Assembly (NCBI GenBank): GCA_018382125.1
Contig: JAGZQO010000033.1
Coordinates: 1-20,771 of the forward strand
Source: Collinsella sp.
GTDB taxonomy: Bacteria; Actinomycetota; Coriobacteriia; Coriobacteriales; Coriobacteriaceae
DNA: 20,771 nt
Direction of reading: 5' to 3'
This document shows, piece after piece, positions 12,900 through 20,531 of this stretch; the stretch's first letter is position 1; every line of letters begins with the position of its first letter. Position numbers and translations under genes: made by a program. The notes below the pieces were generated by a model. That model did no database searches and had not been told where the DNA came from. It was given only the letters and a program-made list of their open reading frames with translations.

Positions 12900-14300
12900 A
12901 TGGCACAGTATCAGCTGCCCAACGACTTCTTCTTTGGCGCTGCTATGTCCGGCCCGCAGACTGAGGGTCAGTGGAACCAGGGCGGCAAGCTCGAGAACCT
13001 GTGGGACACCTGGTCCATCCAGGATCTGGGTTCGTTCTACAACCGCGTTGGCTCTTACGCCGGCAATGACTTTATGGCCAAGTACCAGGAAGACCTTCGC
13101 ATTTTGAAGGACTTGGGTCTGGATACCTATCGCACTTCCATCCAGTGGAGCCGTCTGCTCGATGCCGACGGCAACCTCAACGAGGAAGGTGCCGCGTGGT
13201 ATCACGAGTTGTTCCGCGCCTCTCGCGAAGCCGGCTTGGAGCCGTTTGTCAACTTGTACCACTTTGACATGCCCACCTACCTCTTTAACCGTGGCGGCTG
13301 GGAGAGCCGTGAGGTTGTCGAGGCTTACGCACATTACGCCGACGTCGCCTTCCACGAGTTTGGCCAGGAGATTAAGTACTGGTTCACCTTTAACGAGCCC
13401 ATCGTCGAGCCCGAGCAGCGCTATCAGGAGGGCGTGTGGTTCCCGCAGTTCCACGACTTCAACCGCGCCCGCACCGTGCAGTATCACATCTCGCTGGCAC
13501 ATGCGCTGGCCGTGGCCAACTACCGTCGCGCCTATGACGAGGGCGCCGTTCGCAGCGATGCCAAGATCGGCATGATCAACTGCTTTACCCCGGTCTACAC
13601 CAAGGAGAACCCCAGCGAGGCGGACCTCGAGGCCGTGCGCATGACCAGCGGCATCAACAACCGCTGGTGGCTCGACCTCATCACCAAGGGCGAGCTTCCT
13701 GCCGACGTGCTCGACAGCCTGGCCGAGGGCGGCGTTAAGCTCCCGTTCCGCGCCGGCGACCAAGAGATCCTCAAGCAGGGTGTTGTCGACTGGCTCGGCT
13801 GCAACTACTACCACCCCACGCGTGTTCAGGCGCCGGCGAGCAAGGTCGACCAGTACGGCCTGCCGCACTTTGCCGACGAGTACGTGTGGCCCGACGCCGT
13901 TATGAACGAGAGCCGCGGCTGGGAGATCTACCCGCAGGGCCTCTACGACTTTGGCATGGACTGCGCTAAGAACTACCCCGATCTTGAGTGGTTCGTTTCC
14001 GAGAACGGCATCGGCATCATGGACGAATACAAGAACCGTGACGCCGAAGGAACCATCCAGGATGACTACCGCGTCGACTTTGTACGTCAGCACCTGGAGT
14101 GGGTGGCCAAGGCCATCGACGAGGGCGCCAAGTGCCGGGGCTATCACTACTGGGCCGTCATCGATAACTGGTCTTGGGCCAATGCCTTTAAGAATCGTTA
14201 CGGCTTTGTCGAGGTCGATCTCATGGACGGCTACAAGCGCCGCCTTAAGAAGTCGGCGGCCTGGCTCAAACAGGTCGCCACGACCCACGTGGTTGATTAG
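12900..14300 (+). CDS. Glycoside hydrolase family 1, probable 6-phospho-beta-glycosidase
   Basis: The 466-residue enzyme hydrolyses a beta-linked sugar, presumably a disaccharide phosphorylated on entry by the PTS genes downstream. The GH1 acid/base is E166 in TFNEP and the nucleophile is E368 in VSENG. The N-terminal FFFGAAMSGPQTEG is typical. Near 423-433, WSWANAFKNRY aligns with the phosphate-binding loop of phospho-GH1 enzymes. Ser and Tyr sit at the expected spots, but the usual Lys site appears to be Asn, with a Lys one residue earlier. Specificity is therefore uncertain: glucose, galactose and mannose phosphates are all possible. The ATG at 12900 has GCGAGGA about 5 nt upstream. It is the first gene of an operon with EIIC, EIIB and EIIA. 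Confidence 0.93.
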   Translation: MAQYQLPNDFFFGAAMSGPQTEGQWNQGGKLENLWDTWSIQDLGSFYNRVGSYAGNDFMAKYQEDLRILKDLGLDTYRTSIQWSRLLDADGNLNEEGAAWYHELFRASREAGLEPFVNLYHFDMPTYLFNRGGWESREVVEAYAHYADVAFHEFGQEIKYWFTFNEPIVEPEQRYQEGVWFPQFHDFNRARTVQYHISLAHALAVANYRRAYDEGAVRSDAKIGMINCFTPVYTKENPSEADLEAVRMTSGINNRWWLDLITKGELPADVLDSLAEGGVKLPFRAGDQEILKQGVVDWLGCNYYHPTRVQAPASKVDQYGLPHFADEYVWPDAVMNESRGWEIYPQGLYDFGMDCAKNYPDLEWFVSENGIGIMDEYKNRDAEGTIQDDYRVDFVRQHLEWVAKAIDEGAKCRGYHYWAVIDNWSWANAFKNRYGFVEVDLMDGYKRRLKKSAAWLKQVATTHVVD

Positions 14301-14420
14301 CGACCGGGCGAACGCCCAGACCGCGCGCCGCCGCGCGCAACACATGGCACATCTGGTGGCAGAGGGCGACAGACCACCGTGCGCATAGGAAAAGGCCGGA
14401 TTTGAAAGTTAGGAGCAATC

Positions 14421-15764
14421 ATGGCCAGTGACAACGGAAAGAGCTTCCTCGACAAGTTTGCCGAGGTCTCTGCGAAGGTGGGAAACCAGGTTCACCTGCG
14501 TTCCCTGCGTGACGCCTTCGCGACCATCACGCCGCTCTATATCCTTGCGGGTATCGCGGTTCTTATTAACAACGTCGTGTTCCCTCTGTTCCCGCTCGAT
14601 GCGGCGGGCCTTGCCAACCTTCAGACGTGGGGTTCGGCGATTACGCTGGGCACCCTCAACGTCTCTGCCATTATCTTGGCCGGATTGATTGGCTACAGCC
14701 TCGCTAAGAACAAGCGCTTCGATAATCCGCTTGCTTGCATGGTCGTCGCTATCTCTGCCTTCGTCATCATGATGCCGCAGCAGATCACCGCCACGCTTGC
14801 CGCCACGAGCCCACTGCTCACCGACAAGATCACCTCCGCCGAGGTCACGGGCGCCCTTTCGACTGCCAACACCGGCACCAACGGTCTGTTCTCGGCTATT
14901 ATCATCGCCCTGCTTTCCGTTTCGCTCTTCATCAAGATTTCTGGCGTCGAGAAGCTCAAGGTTAAGCTGGGCGAGGGCGTGCCTCCCGCGGTCTCCAACT
15001 CCTTCAACGTCATGATTCCGATGCTGCTTAACCTCGCGGTCTTCGCTCTTGCCGCAGCCCTGCTCGCCGTGTGCGCCGGCACCGATCTGTGCACCATCAT
15101 CTCCACGTGCATCTCCAACCCGCTCAAGAGCATCATGAACGCTGGTCCGTGGGCTGTTATCCTCATCTACACCCTTGCTAACCTGCTGTTCTGCGTCGGT
15201 ATTCACCAGTCCACCATCTCTGGCGCTACCGTCGAGCCGATCCTGACCATGCTCATCGTCGACAACATGGCTACCTTTGCCGCCGGTGGCACCATCCAGC
15301 CCGATCACTACATGAACATGCAGATCGTTAACAGCTTCGCCCTCATCGGCGGCTCGGGCTGCACCCTCATGCTCCTGCTCGACACGCTCCTGTTCTCCAA
15401 AAACAAGGCTTCCGAGACCGTTTCCAAGATGGCTATCCTGCCTGGTCTGTTCAACATCAACGAGCCGGTTATCTACGGTTACCCCATCGTGTACAACCTG
15501 CCACTCATGATCCCGTTTGTCCTCCTTCCCGACCTGTTCATCGGCATCACCTATGGCCTTACCTGCGCAGGCATCATCAGCCCCTGCATCGCCCAGGTGC
15601 CCTGGACCATGCCTCCCGTCATCAATGCCCTGCTCGCTACGGGCTTTGACTGGCGCGCTGGCGTGTGGCAGGCTATCGAGATTGTCATTGGCATGGCCGT
15701 CTACCTGCCCTTTATGAAGATTTCCGAGAAGGCAATCGCCAAGCAGGAGGCTCTCGCCGAGTAG
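14421..15764 (+). CDS. PTS EIIC membrane permease, lactose/cellobiose (Lac) family
   Basis: This integral membrane subunit carries the sugar across the membrane and presents it to EIIB for phosphorylation. The 447 residues match CelB/ChbC-type EIIC proteins, with about ten hydrophobic segments. Signature elements are an N-terminal cytoplasmic helix (residues 1-30), GIHQST near 260-265 with a conserved His, and FNINEPVIYGYPIV near 344-357 with the sugar-binding Glu at about 348. It has AGGAG just upstream of the ATG. It lies 120 nt after the GH1 gene; that gap holds GC-rich self-complementary stretches but no T-run. EIIB and EIIA are separate genes downstream, the classic cellobiose/chitobiose arrangement. 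The substrate is inferred to be a beta-linked disaccharide. Confidence 0.94.
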   Translation: MASDNGKSFLDKFAEVSAKVGNQVHLRSLRDAFATITPLYILAGIAVLINNVVFPLFPLDAAGLANLQTWGSAITLGTLNVSAIILAGLIGYSLAKNKRFDNPLACMVVAISAFVIMMPQQITATLAATSPLLTDKITSAEVTGALSTANTGTNGLFSAIIIALLSVSLFIKISGVEKLKVKLGEGVPPAVSNSFNVMIPMLLNLAVFALAAALLAVCAGTDLCTIISTCISNPLKSIMNAGPWAVILIYTLANLLFCVGIHQSTISGATVEPILTMLIVDNMATFAAGGTIQPDHYMNMQIVNSFALIGGSGCTLMLLLDTLLFSKNKASETVSKMAILPGLFNINEPVIYGYPIVYNLPLMIPFVLLPDLFIGITYGLTCAGIISPCIAQVPWTMPPVINALLATGFDWRAGVWQAIEIVIGMAVYLPFMKISEKAIAKQEALAE

Positions 15765-15793
15765 AACGCCTAACGTTCGTCCCTTTCACCTTT

Positions 15794-15824
15794 GCGGGCG
15801 CCGGTACGCGGTGCCGGTGCCCGC
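15794..15824 (+). other. Stable hairpin between EIIC and EIIB genes
   Basis: GCGGGC at 15794-15799 pairs with GCCCGC at 15819-15824, continuing through a G/T wobble into CCGGTA at 15801-15806 with TGCCGG at 15812-15817, and a 5-nt loop. A second weaker stem (GCGGCT near 15822 with AGCCGC near 15870) may compete. No T-run follows. The position between membrane and soluble PTS genes suggests mRNA processing or partial attenuation that sets their ratio. Confidence 0.5.
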
Positions 15825-15925
15825 GGCTCTCTCCCTTGCGTAAAGATACAGGGGAGCGGGCACAATAGCCGCAAGGAATACAACCAGTTGTCGTCTGCGC
15901 GCCGCGCAGTTATAAGGAGGAAACC

Positions 15926-16228
15926 ATGAAGAAGATCATGCTCTGCTGCAATGCCGGCATGTCCACGAGCCTGCTGGTCCAGAAGATGCAGGCCGAGGTT
16001 GCAAACCGTGGTCTGGATATTGAGGTCGAGGCTCGTCCCATGAACGAGGCCCACGATCACCTGGACGAGTGCGACATGTTGCTGCTTGGTCCGCAGATCG
16101 GCTACACCAAGGGCGATTTTGAGAAGGAGGCCGCCGGTCGTTTTCCGGTCGAGGTCATCAACATGGTCGACTACGGCCGCATGAACGCTGCCGGCATCAT
16201 CGACCACTGCGTCAGCGTGATGGGCTAG
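15926..16228 (+). CDS. PTS EIIB, lactose/cellobiose family
   Basis: The 100-residue cytoplasmic protein receives phosphate from EIIA on a cysteine and passes it to the sugar bound by EIIC. The active site is C8 in LCCNAGMSTSLLV; an extra Cys sits at position 7. The length and the LLLGPQIGY segment (about 53-61) match CelA/ChbB-type EIIB. The start has AAGGAGG with 6 nt spacing, one of the strongest ribosome sites in the window. It lies 161 nt after EIIC and 9 nt before the preferred EIIA start. Confidence 0.95.
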   Translation: MKKIMLCCNAGMSTSLLVQKMQAEVANRGLDIEVEARPMNEAHDHLDECDMLLLGPQIGYTKGDFEKEAAGRFPVEVINMVDYGRMNAAGIIDHCVSVMG

Positions 16229-16237
16229 GTGCTCCGC

Positions 16238-16570
16238 ATGGAGGATATGAACGAACTGCAGATGACCTGCTTCGAGATCATCAGCTACGTCGGTACCGCC
16301 AAGAGCATGTACATCAATGCCGTGCAAAAGGCCAAGGAGGGCGATTTTGACGCCGCCGAGGAGCTTATCAAGCAGGGCGACGAGGCCTATAACGGTGGCC
16401 ACGATGTTCACATGGGGCTTCTGAAGAAGGAGGCCAACGGCGAGCGTAACGGCGAGGCCCCGTTGATTCTGCTGCATGCCGAGGACCAGATGGCCGGTAC
16501 CGAGACCATGCGCGTCATGGCGACGGAGCTCATCGAGATTCACAAGCAGTTGCAGGTACTTCAGGCCTAG
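16238..16570 (+). CDS. PTS EIIA, lactose/cellobiose family
   Basis: This small helical protein takes phosphate from HPr on a histidine and gives it to EIIB; family members form trimers. The 110 residues match CelC/LacF. The phosphorylated His is H80 in LILLHAEDQMAG, with further His residues in GGHDVHMG that correspond to the conserved site near the trimer axis. The start is not certain. ATG 16238 gives MEDMNELQMTCFEIIS and fits homologues. GTG 16229 directly follows the EIIB stop, and ATG 16247 is preceded too closely by GGAGG. Translation is probably coupled to EIIB. It is the last gene of the operon, before the terminator at 16629. Confidence 0.93.
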   Translation: MEDMNELQMTCFEIISYVGTAKSMYINAVQKAKEGDFDAAEELIKQGDEAYNGGHDVHMGLLKKEANGERNGEAPLILLHAEDQMAGTETMRVMATELIEIHKQLQVLQA

Positions 16571-16628
16571 TCGGCGTTATCGCCGCGACGGACCGTGCGG
16601 TCCAACAGACAACATAGTCCCTTTGACG

Positions 16629-16666
16629 GGCGCCGGGAGCCTCCGCCTCCCGGCGCCTTTATTTTT
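16629..16666 (+). terminator. Intrinsic terminator of the GH1-PTS operon
   Basis: A perfect 11-bp stem, GGCGCCGGGAG at 16629-16639 with CTCCCGGCGCC at 16647-16657 and a 7-nt loop, is followed by TTTATTTTT. It separates the PTS genes from the sugar kinase, which therefore needs its own promoter. Confidence 0.92.
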
Positions 16667-16718
16667 GGGGATGGTCTTGCGCGGCCTGTTGGGCAGCCAA
16701 TTGCGTTACCCCAGATAA

Positions 16719-16742
16719 AACCTGCCAAAACAAACCTGTCCC
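16719..16742. repeat. Copy of the repeat found in the GH1-PTS leader
   Basis: The sequence here starts AACCTGCCAAAACAAACC and matches the right arm of the leader repeat (12839-12862) at about 21 of 24 positions. A degraded left arm may be GGGGATGGT at 16667-16675. It lies between the operon terminator and the kinase promoter. Confidence 0.55.
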
Positions 16743-16811
16743 TTTTTGGTAGGTTTTTGCCTTGAGAGCGGTACCATACAGGCAATGTTTAAACGAGAAA
16801 GGTGGGCTCCC

Positions 16812-17765
16812 ATGGAACCTAAGCAGTACTACATCGGCATCGACGTCGGCGGCACTTCGGTTAAGGAGGGCCTGTTCGACGAGGACGGCAACCTGCTTGC
16901 CAAGGCCAGCGTGCCCACGCCTCCTATCGTTGACGCCGCGGGCTTTGCCGCGGTGACCGAGGCTATCGACCAGGTGGTCGCCAAGGCACAGATTCCGCGT
17001 GCCTTTGTGGCGGGCATTGGCCTGGCCGTTCCGTGTCCCATCCCGGCGTCGGGCGATGCCAAGGTCAAGGCCAACATTGCCATTAACCTGCCCGAGCTGA
17101 GGGTCGCCATTCAGAAGCACTGCCCCGATGCGGTCGTTAAGTATGAGAACGATGCCAACGCCGCTGCCATGGGCGAGGCCTGGCTCGGTTCTGCCAAGGG
17201 CGTGCAGAACGTGGTGATGGTCACCATCGGTACCGGCGTGGGCGGCGGCGTTATCGTTAACGGCGACGTGGTATCGGGCGTTGTGGGCGCCGGCGGCGAG
17301 ATTGGCCACATGTGCCTGAACCCGGCCGAGGAGCGCACCTGCGGCTGTGGCGGCCATGGCCATCTGGAGCAGTATTCCAGCGCCACCGGCGTGGTGAGCA
17401 ACTACCTTGCCGAGTGCAAGAAGGCGGGCGTCGAGCCCATTGAGCTCACCGGCCCCTCCGATTCCAAGGACGTGTTCCAGGCCTGCCGCGAGGGCGACAA
17501 GCTCGCGCTGGCCGCAGCCGACACCATGGCCGACTACCTTGGCCGCGCCCTGGCGCTTATCGCCAACGTGGTCGACCCCGAGATGTTCCTGATCGGTGGC
17601 GGCGCGTCCGCTTCGGCCGATGTTTATTTCGACAAGGTTCGCGAGCACTTTAAGCAGTACGCGCTCTCTGCCTCGCGCGAGACGCCCATTAAGGTCGCTT
17701 CGCTCGGAAACGACGCCGGCATCATCGGTGCCGCCTACGTAGCCCTGCGCGCCGCCGGTAAATAG
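16812..17765 (+). CDS. glk: ROK-family sugar kinase, probable glucokinase
   Basis: The 317-residue protein phosphorylates a free hexose, probably glucose, with ATP. The phosphate-binding motif is DVGGTS at 11-16. The catalytic base is D114 in ENDAN, the second phosphate loop is TIGTGVGGG at 138-146, and the zinc/sugar histidine is H166 in GEIGH. The ROK zinc motif CxCGxxGCxE appears as C177-x-C179-GGHG-H184-x-E186, with His in place of the third Cys. I chose ATG 16812 (AAAGGTG about 8 nt upstream); ATG 16785 would add nine residues. A -10-like TACCAT lies at 16772-16777. It follows the PTS operon terminator, so it is separately transcribed. It would rescue the unphosphorylated hexose released by the GH1 enzyme and could serve other pathways. 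Confidence 0.9.
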   Translation: MEPKQYYIGIDVGGTSVKEGLFDEDGNLLAKASVPTPPIVDAAGFAAVTEAIDQVVAKAQIPRAFVAGIGLAVPCPIPASGDAKVKANIAINLPELRVAIQKHCPDAVVKYENDANAAAMGEAWLGSAKGVQNVVMVTIGTGVGGGVIVNGDVVSGVVGAGGEIGHMCLNPAEERTCGCGGHGHLEQYSSATGVVSNYLAECKKAGVEPIELTGPSDSKDVFQACREGDKLALAAADTMADYLGRALALIANVVDPEMFLIGGGASASADVYFDKVREHFKQYALSASRETPIKVASLGNDAGIIGAAYVALRAAGK

Positions 17766-17767
17766 CT

Positions 17768-17808
17768 GGTGCAAGGGGGTCAGGTTACTTTGCACCAACA
17801 CGGTGCAA
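17768..17808. repeat. Three alternating GGTGCAA palindromic units
   Basis: GGTGCAA at 17768-17774, TTGCACC at 17790-17796 and GGTGCAA at 17802-17808 allow two alternative 7-bp hairpins sharing the central copy. GGGGGTCAGG lies in the first loop and GGGACAG just after the last copy, resembling REP-like sequence. The element begins 2 nt after the kinase stop codon and lacks a T-run. Confidence 0.55.
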
Positions 17809-17931
17809 AAGGGACAGTCTTGGCCCCCATGCCTGCCCCAAAATATGCCGTGACCCTTCCGTCTGCGAAGGCTCGGCATCGGCGTGCTACCATAGCTACG
17901 TCCAAGTACACATATCAAGTGGAGGATATCC

Positions 17932-18855
17932 ATGGCAAACGTTCTTGTCTTTGGTCACCAGAACCCCGATAACGACGCCATCATGAGCGCCGTCGTCCTG
18001 TCCCAGCTGCTCAACCAGGTTGAGTATGCCGGCAACACCTACGAGGCCTGCGCCCTTGGTCAGCTTCCGGCCGAGTCCGCCAAGCTGCTCGCCGACGCCG
18101 GCATCGCCGAGCCCCGCGTGATCGAGTCCGTCGAGGCCGGTCAGCTCGTCGTCCTCACCGACCACAACGAGTCTGCCCAGTCCGTCGCCGGCCTTAAGGA
18201 CGCCACGGTCTTTGGCGTTGTCGATCATCACCGCATCGGCGACTTCGAGACCGCCGGCCCGCTGCACTACATCTGCCTGCCCTGGGGCTCCAGCTGCACC
18301 ATCGTCACCAAGCTCGCCGGCGTGCTCGGCGTTGAGCTTTCCGACGTCCAGGCTAAGCTGCTGCTCTCGGCCATGATGACCGACACGCTCATGCTCAAGA
18401 GCCCCACCACCACCGATGTCGACCGCGCCGTCGCCGCCAAGCTCGGCGAGCAGGTGGGCGTCGACCCGGTCAAGTTTGGCATGGAGGTCTTCCTCACCCG
18501 TCCGTCCGGCTCCTTTACCGCTGCCGAGATGGTCGGCAACGACATCAAGATGTTCGAGCCCGCCGGCAAGAAGCTGCTCATCGGCCAGTACGAGACTGTC
18601 GACAAGACCCGCGCACTCGGCATGATCGACGAGATTCGCGAGGCCATGCGCGCCTACGCTGCCGAGAAGGGCGCTGACGGCATTGTCCTGTGCATCACCG
18701 ACATCATGGAGGAGGGCTCGCAGGTCCTGCTCGAGGGCGAGACCGAGGCCGCTCAGAAGGGCCTGGGCATTGCCGACGAGCACGACGGCGTCTGGATGCC
18801 GGGCGTCCTCTCCCGTAAGAAGCAGGTCGCTGCCCCCATCATGGCCGCCTGCTAG
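17932..18855 (+). CDS. ppaC: Manganese-dependent inorganic pyrophosphatase, DHH family II
   Basis: The enzyme splits pyrophosphate to two phosphates and so pulls biosynthetic reactions forward. The 307 residues match family II enzymes. The DHH domain shows H9, D13 and D15 in GHQNPDNDA, D77 in LTDHNES, the DHH triad D98-H99-H100 and D151 in MMTDT. The DHHA2 domain (about 195-307) carries SRKKQV at 294-299, the substrate-phosphate grip near the C-terminus. No CBS domain insertion is present, so it is the unregulated type. The start has GGAGG 6 nt upstream. A -10-like TACCAT at 17888-17893 matches the one before the kinase gene. It is monocistronic with its own terminator at 18875-18914. Confidence 0.97.
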   Translation: MANVLVFGHQNPDNDAIMSAVVLSQLLNQVEYAGNTYEACALGQLPAESAKLLADAGIAEPRVIESVEAGQLVVLTDHNESAQSVAGLKDATVFGVVDHHRIGDFETAGPLHYICLPWGSSCTIVTKLAGVLGVELSDVQAKLLLSAMMTDTLMLKSPTTTDVDRAVAAKLGEQVGVDPVKFGMEVFLTRPSGSFTAAEMVGNDIKMFEPAGKKLLIGQYETVDKTRALGMIDEIREAMRAYAAEKGADGIVLCITDIMEEGSQVLLEGETEAAQKGLGIADEHDGVWMPGVLSRKKQVAAPIMAAC

Positions 18856-18874
18856 GTTTAGTTCACTAAACGCC

Positions 18875-18914
18875 ACGACCGGATCGCGGACGCCCCGCGC
18901 TCCGGTCGTTTTTT
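18875..18914 (+). terminator. Intrinsic terminator of ppaC
   Basis: ACGACCGGA at 18875-18883 pairs with TCCGGTCGT at 18901-18909, with a further GCG/CGC pair inside, followed by a run of six T residues ending at 18914. Confidence 0.9.
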
Positions 18915-19053
18915 GTGCATGGTGCCGCGTCGTCTCTTGGACAGGCGTGCCCGTGCCGTTGGGCAAATAATGTTCAACCTGTGGTTCCGCTTTTCGGCCA
19001 CGCCTGCGTGCTTGTCGTGCAGGGTAGGCTAGATGCAAGCGTAATACGTTAGA

Positions 19054-19089
19054 GCGCGGCGCCGCCACTTGGGCGGGCCGTGCTTTTTT
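19054..19089 (+). terminator. Terminator-like hairpin in the nhaA leader
   Basis: GCGCGGC at 19054-19060 pairs with GCCGTGC at 19077-19083 (one G/T wobble), then past a bulged G CCGCC pairs with GGCGG around ACTTG. Six T residues follow at 19084-19089. It ends 33 nt before the nhaA start codon and lies well after the ppaC terminator. A further small stem, ACGGGA at 19093-19098 with TCCCGT at 19103-19108, directly precedes the ribosome site AAAGGAG. The arrangement suggests attenuation of nhaA or the end of a short RNA begun after 18915. Confidence 0.7.
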
Positions 19090-19122
19090 AAGACGGGAGC
19101 CTTCCCGTGAAAGGAGCCGCCC

Positions 19123-20481
19123 ATGGCAGCACCCGAGCAGCTGTTCAACGTCCGTGAGCGCAAGCGTTTTGAGCGTCACGACATCTGGGAGCGCATCGCC
19201 GAGAACGGCACGATTTCCGCCGCCGTCATGGTCTTCGCCGCCATCGCCGCCGTCATTTGCGCCAATACCGATGCCTACGAGGCCATCCATCACTTTTTGG
19301 AGACCCCGCTGTATGTGGGTCTGGGCAACCTTACGGCCGGTCTCACCGTTGAGCTTTTCGTCAACGACTTTCTCATGGCGATTTTCTTTTTGTTGGTGGG
19401 TATTGAGCTTAAGCACGAGATGACGGTCGGCGAGCTCAAGAATCCGCGTCAGGCCATGCTTCCCATGCTGGCGGCCGTGGGTGGCGTCGTCGTTCCCGCC
19501 TGCATCTACCTGATCTTTAACCATGCCGGCGCCCGCAACGGTTGGGCCATCCCCATGGCAACCGATATTGCCTTTGCGCTGGGCGTGCTGTCGCTTTTGG
19601 GCAACCGCGTGCCCAACGGCGTGCGCGTGTTCTTCTCGACGCTCGCCATCGCCGATGACCTCATCTCCATCGCCGCCATCGCCATCTTCTACGGTCAGAG
19701 CCCCAATCCGTTTTGGTTGGGCGCCGCCGCGCTGGTGACCTGCGCGCTCGTGTGGCTCAACAAGACGCAGCATTACCGCCTCGCCCCGTATTCGGTACTG
19801 GGCCTGCTGTTGTGGTTCTGCATGTTCAAGAGCGGTGTACATGCCACGCTCGCCGGCGTCATCCTGGCCTTTACCATTCCGGCCAAGTGCGGCGTCAAGC
19901 TCGATAGCCTCACCGATTGGTTGGGCGAGTGCCTGCCGCTGCTCGATGACCGCTACGACGACGAGGCGCACATCTTGGGCCAGCATGACTTTACCGTCTC
20001 GACCACCAGGGTCGAGCGCGTCATGCACCGCGTGACCCCGCCGCTCATCCGCATGGAGCGTCTGATCTCCACGCCGGTCAACTTTGTGATTCTGCCGATC
20101 TTTGCGTTCGTGAACGCACAGGTTCGCCTAGTGGGCGTGGACATGAGCACGCTGCTCACCGACCCGGTGACGCTCGGCGTGTACTTTGGCATGCTGCTGG
20201 GCAAGCCGATCGGCATCTTTGGCATGACGTTTGCCCTGGTTAAGTTTAGGGTCTGCGAGCTGCCGCATAACGTTAACTGGCACATGATTGCCGGTGTGGG
20301 CATTCTGGGCGGCATCGGCTTCACCATGTCGATCCTCATCAGCGGCCTTGCCTTCCCGACGGCCCAGTTTGAGGTTCTGGCTGCCAAGGCCGCCATCCTT
20401 GCCGGTTCGGTCACCGCTGCCGTGCTCGGTATGATCTACATGAGCGTGGTCTGCAAACACCCCGCGCCCAAGGGCGAATAA
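19123..20481 (+). CDS. nhaA: Na+/H+ antiporter NhaA
   Basis: NhaA exports sodium (and lithium) in exchange for protons and helps pH and salt homeostasis. The 452-residue membrane protein has about twelve hydrophobic segments. Key elements are ATDIAFALG at 146-154 (D148), the ion-binding pair D178-D179 in LAIADDL, SGVHATLAG at 237-245 and K361 in LLGKPIGIF. The loop at about 258-315 is longer than in E. coli (388 residues) and contains an acidic stretch (LLDDRYDDEAH), as in many longer homologues. The start has AAAGGAG with 6 nt spacing. It is monocistronic. Leader hairpins upstream hint at control by premature termination, possibly ion- or pH-dependent, but no known riboswitch was identified with confidence. 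Confidence 0.96.
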   Translation: MAAPEQLFNVRERKRFERHDIWERIAENGTISAAVMVFAAIAAVICANTDAYEAIHHFLETPLYVGLGNLTAGLTVELFVNDFLMAIFFLLVGIELKHEMTVGELKNPRQAMLPMLAAVGGVVVPACIYLIFNHAGARNGWAIPMATDIAFALGVLSLLGNRVPNGVRVFFSTLAIADDLISIAAIAIFYGQSPNPFWLGAAALVTCALVWLNKTQHYRLAPYSVLGLLLWFCMFKSGVHATLAGVILAFTIPAKCGVKLDSLTDWLGECLPLLDDRYDDEAHILGQHDFTVSTTRVERVMHRVTPPLIRMERLISTPVNFVILPIFAFVNAQVRLVGVDMSTLLTDPVTLGVYFGMLLGKPIGIFGMTFALVKFRVCELPHNVNWHMIAGVGILGGIGFTMSILISGLAFPTAQFEVLAAKAAILAGSVTAAVLGMIYMSVVCKHPAPKGE

Positions 20482-20531
20482 GAGCGTAAAAACCGGGGCC
20501 GGACGCGCCCCCGGATACCCTCGTGTGCAAA

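Noticed and set aside
14325..14345. CGCGCG self-complementary tract between the GH1 and EIIC genes
   Set aside because: Short alternating CG runs are common in this composition. There is no T-run or partner structure, so no function is claimed.
17896..20028. A long minus-strand open frame (about 710 residues) opposite ppaC and nhaA
   Set aside because: It is the mirror of two certain genes in GC-rich sequence, where stop codons are rare on the opposite strand. It crosses an intergenic space and two terminators and shows no family motifs.
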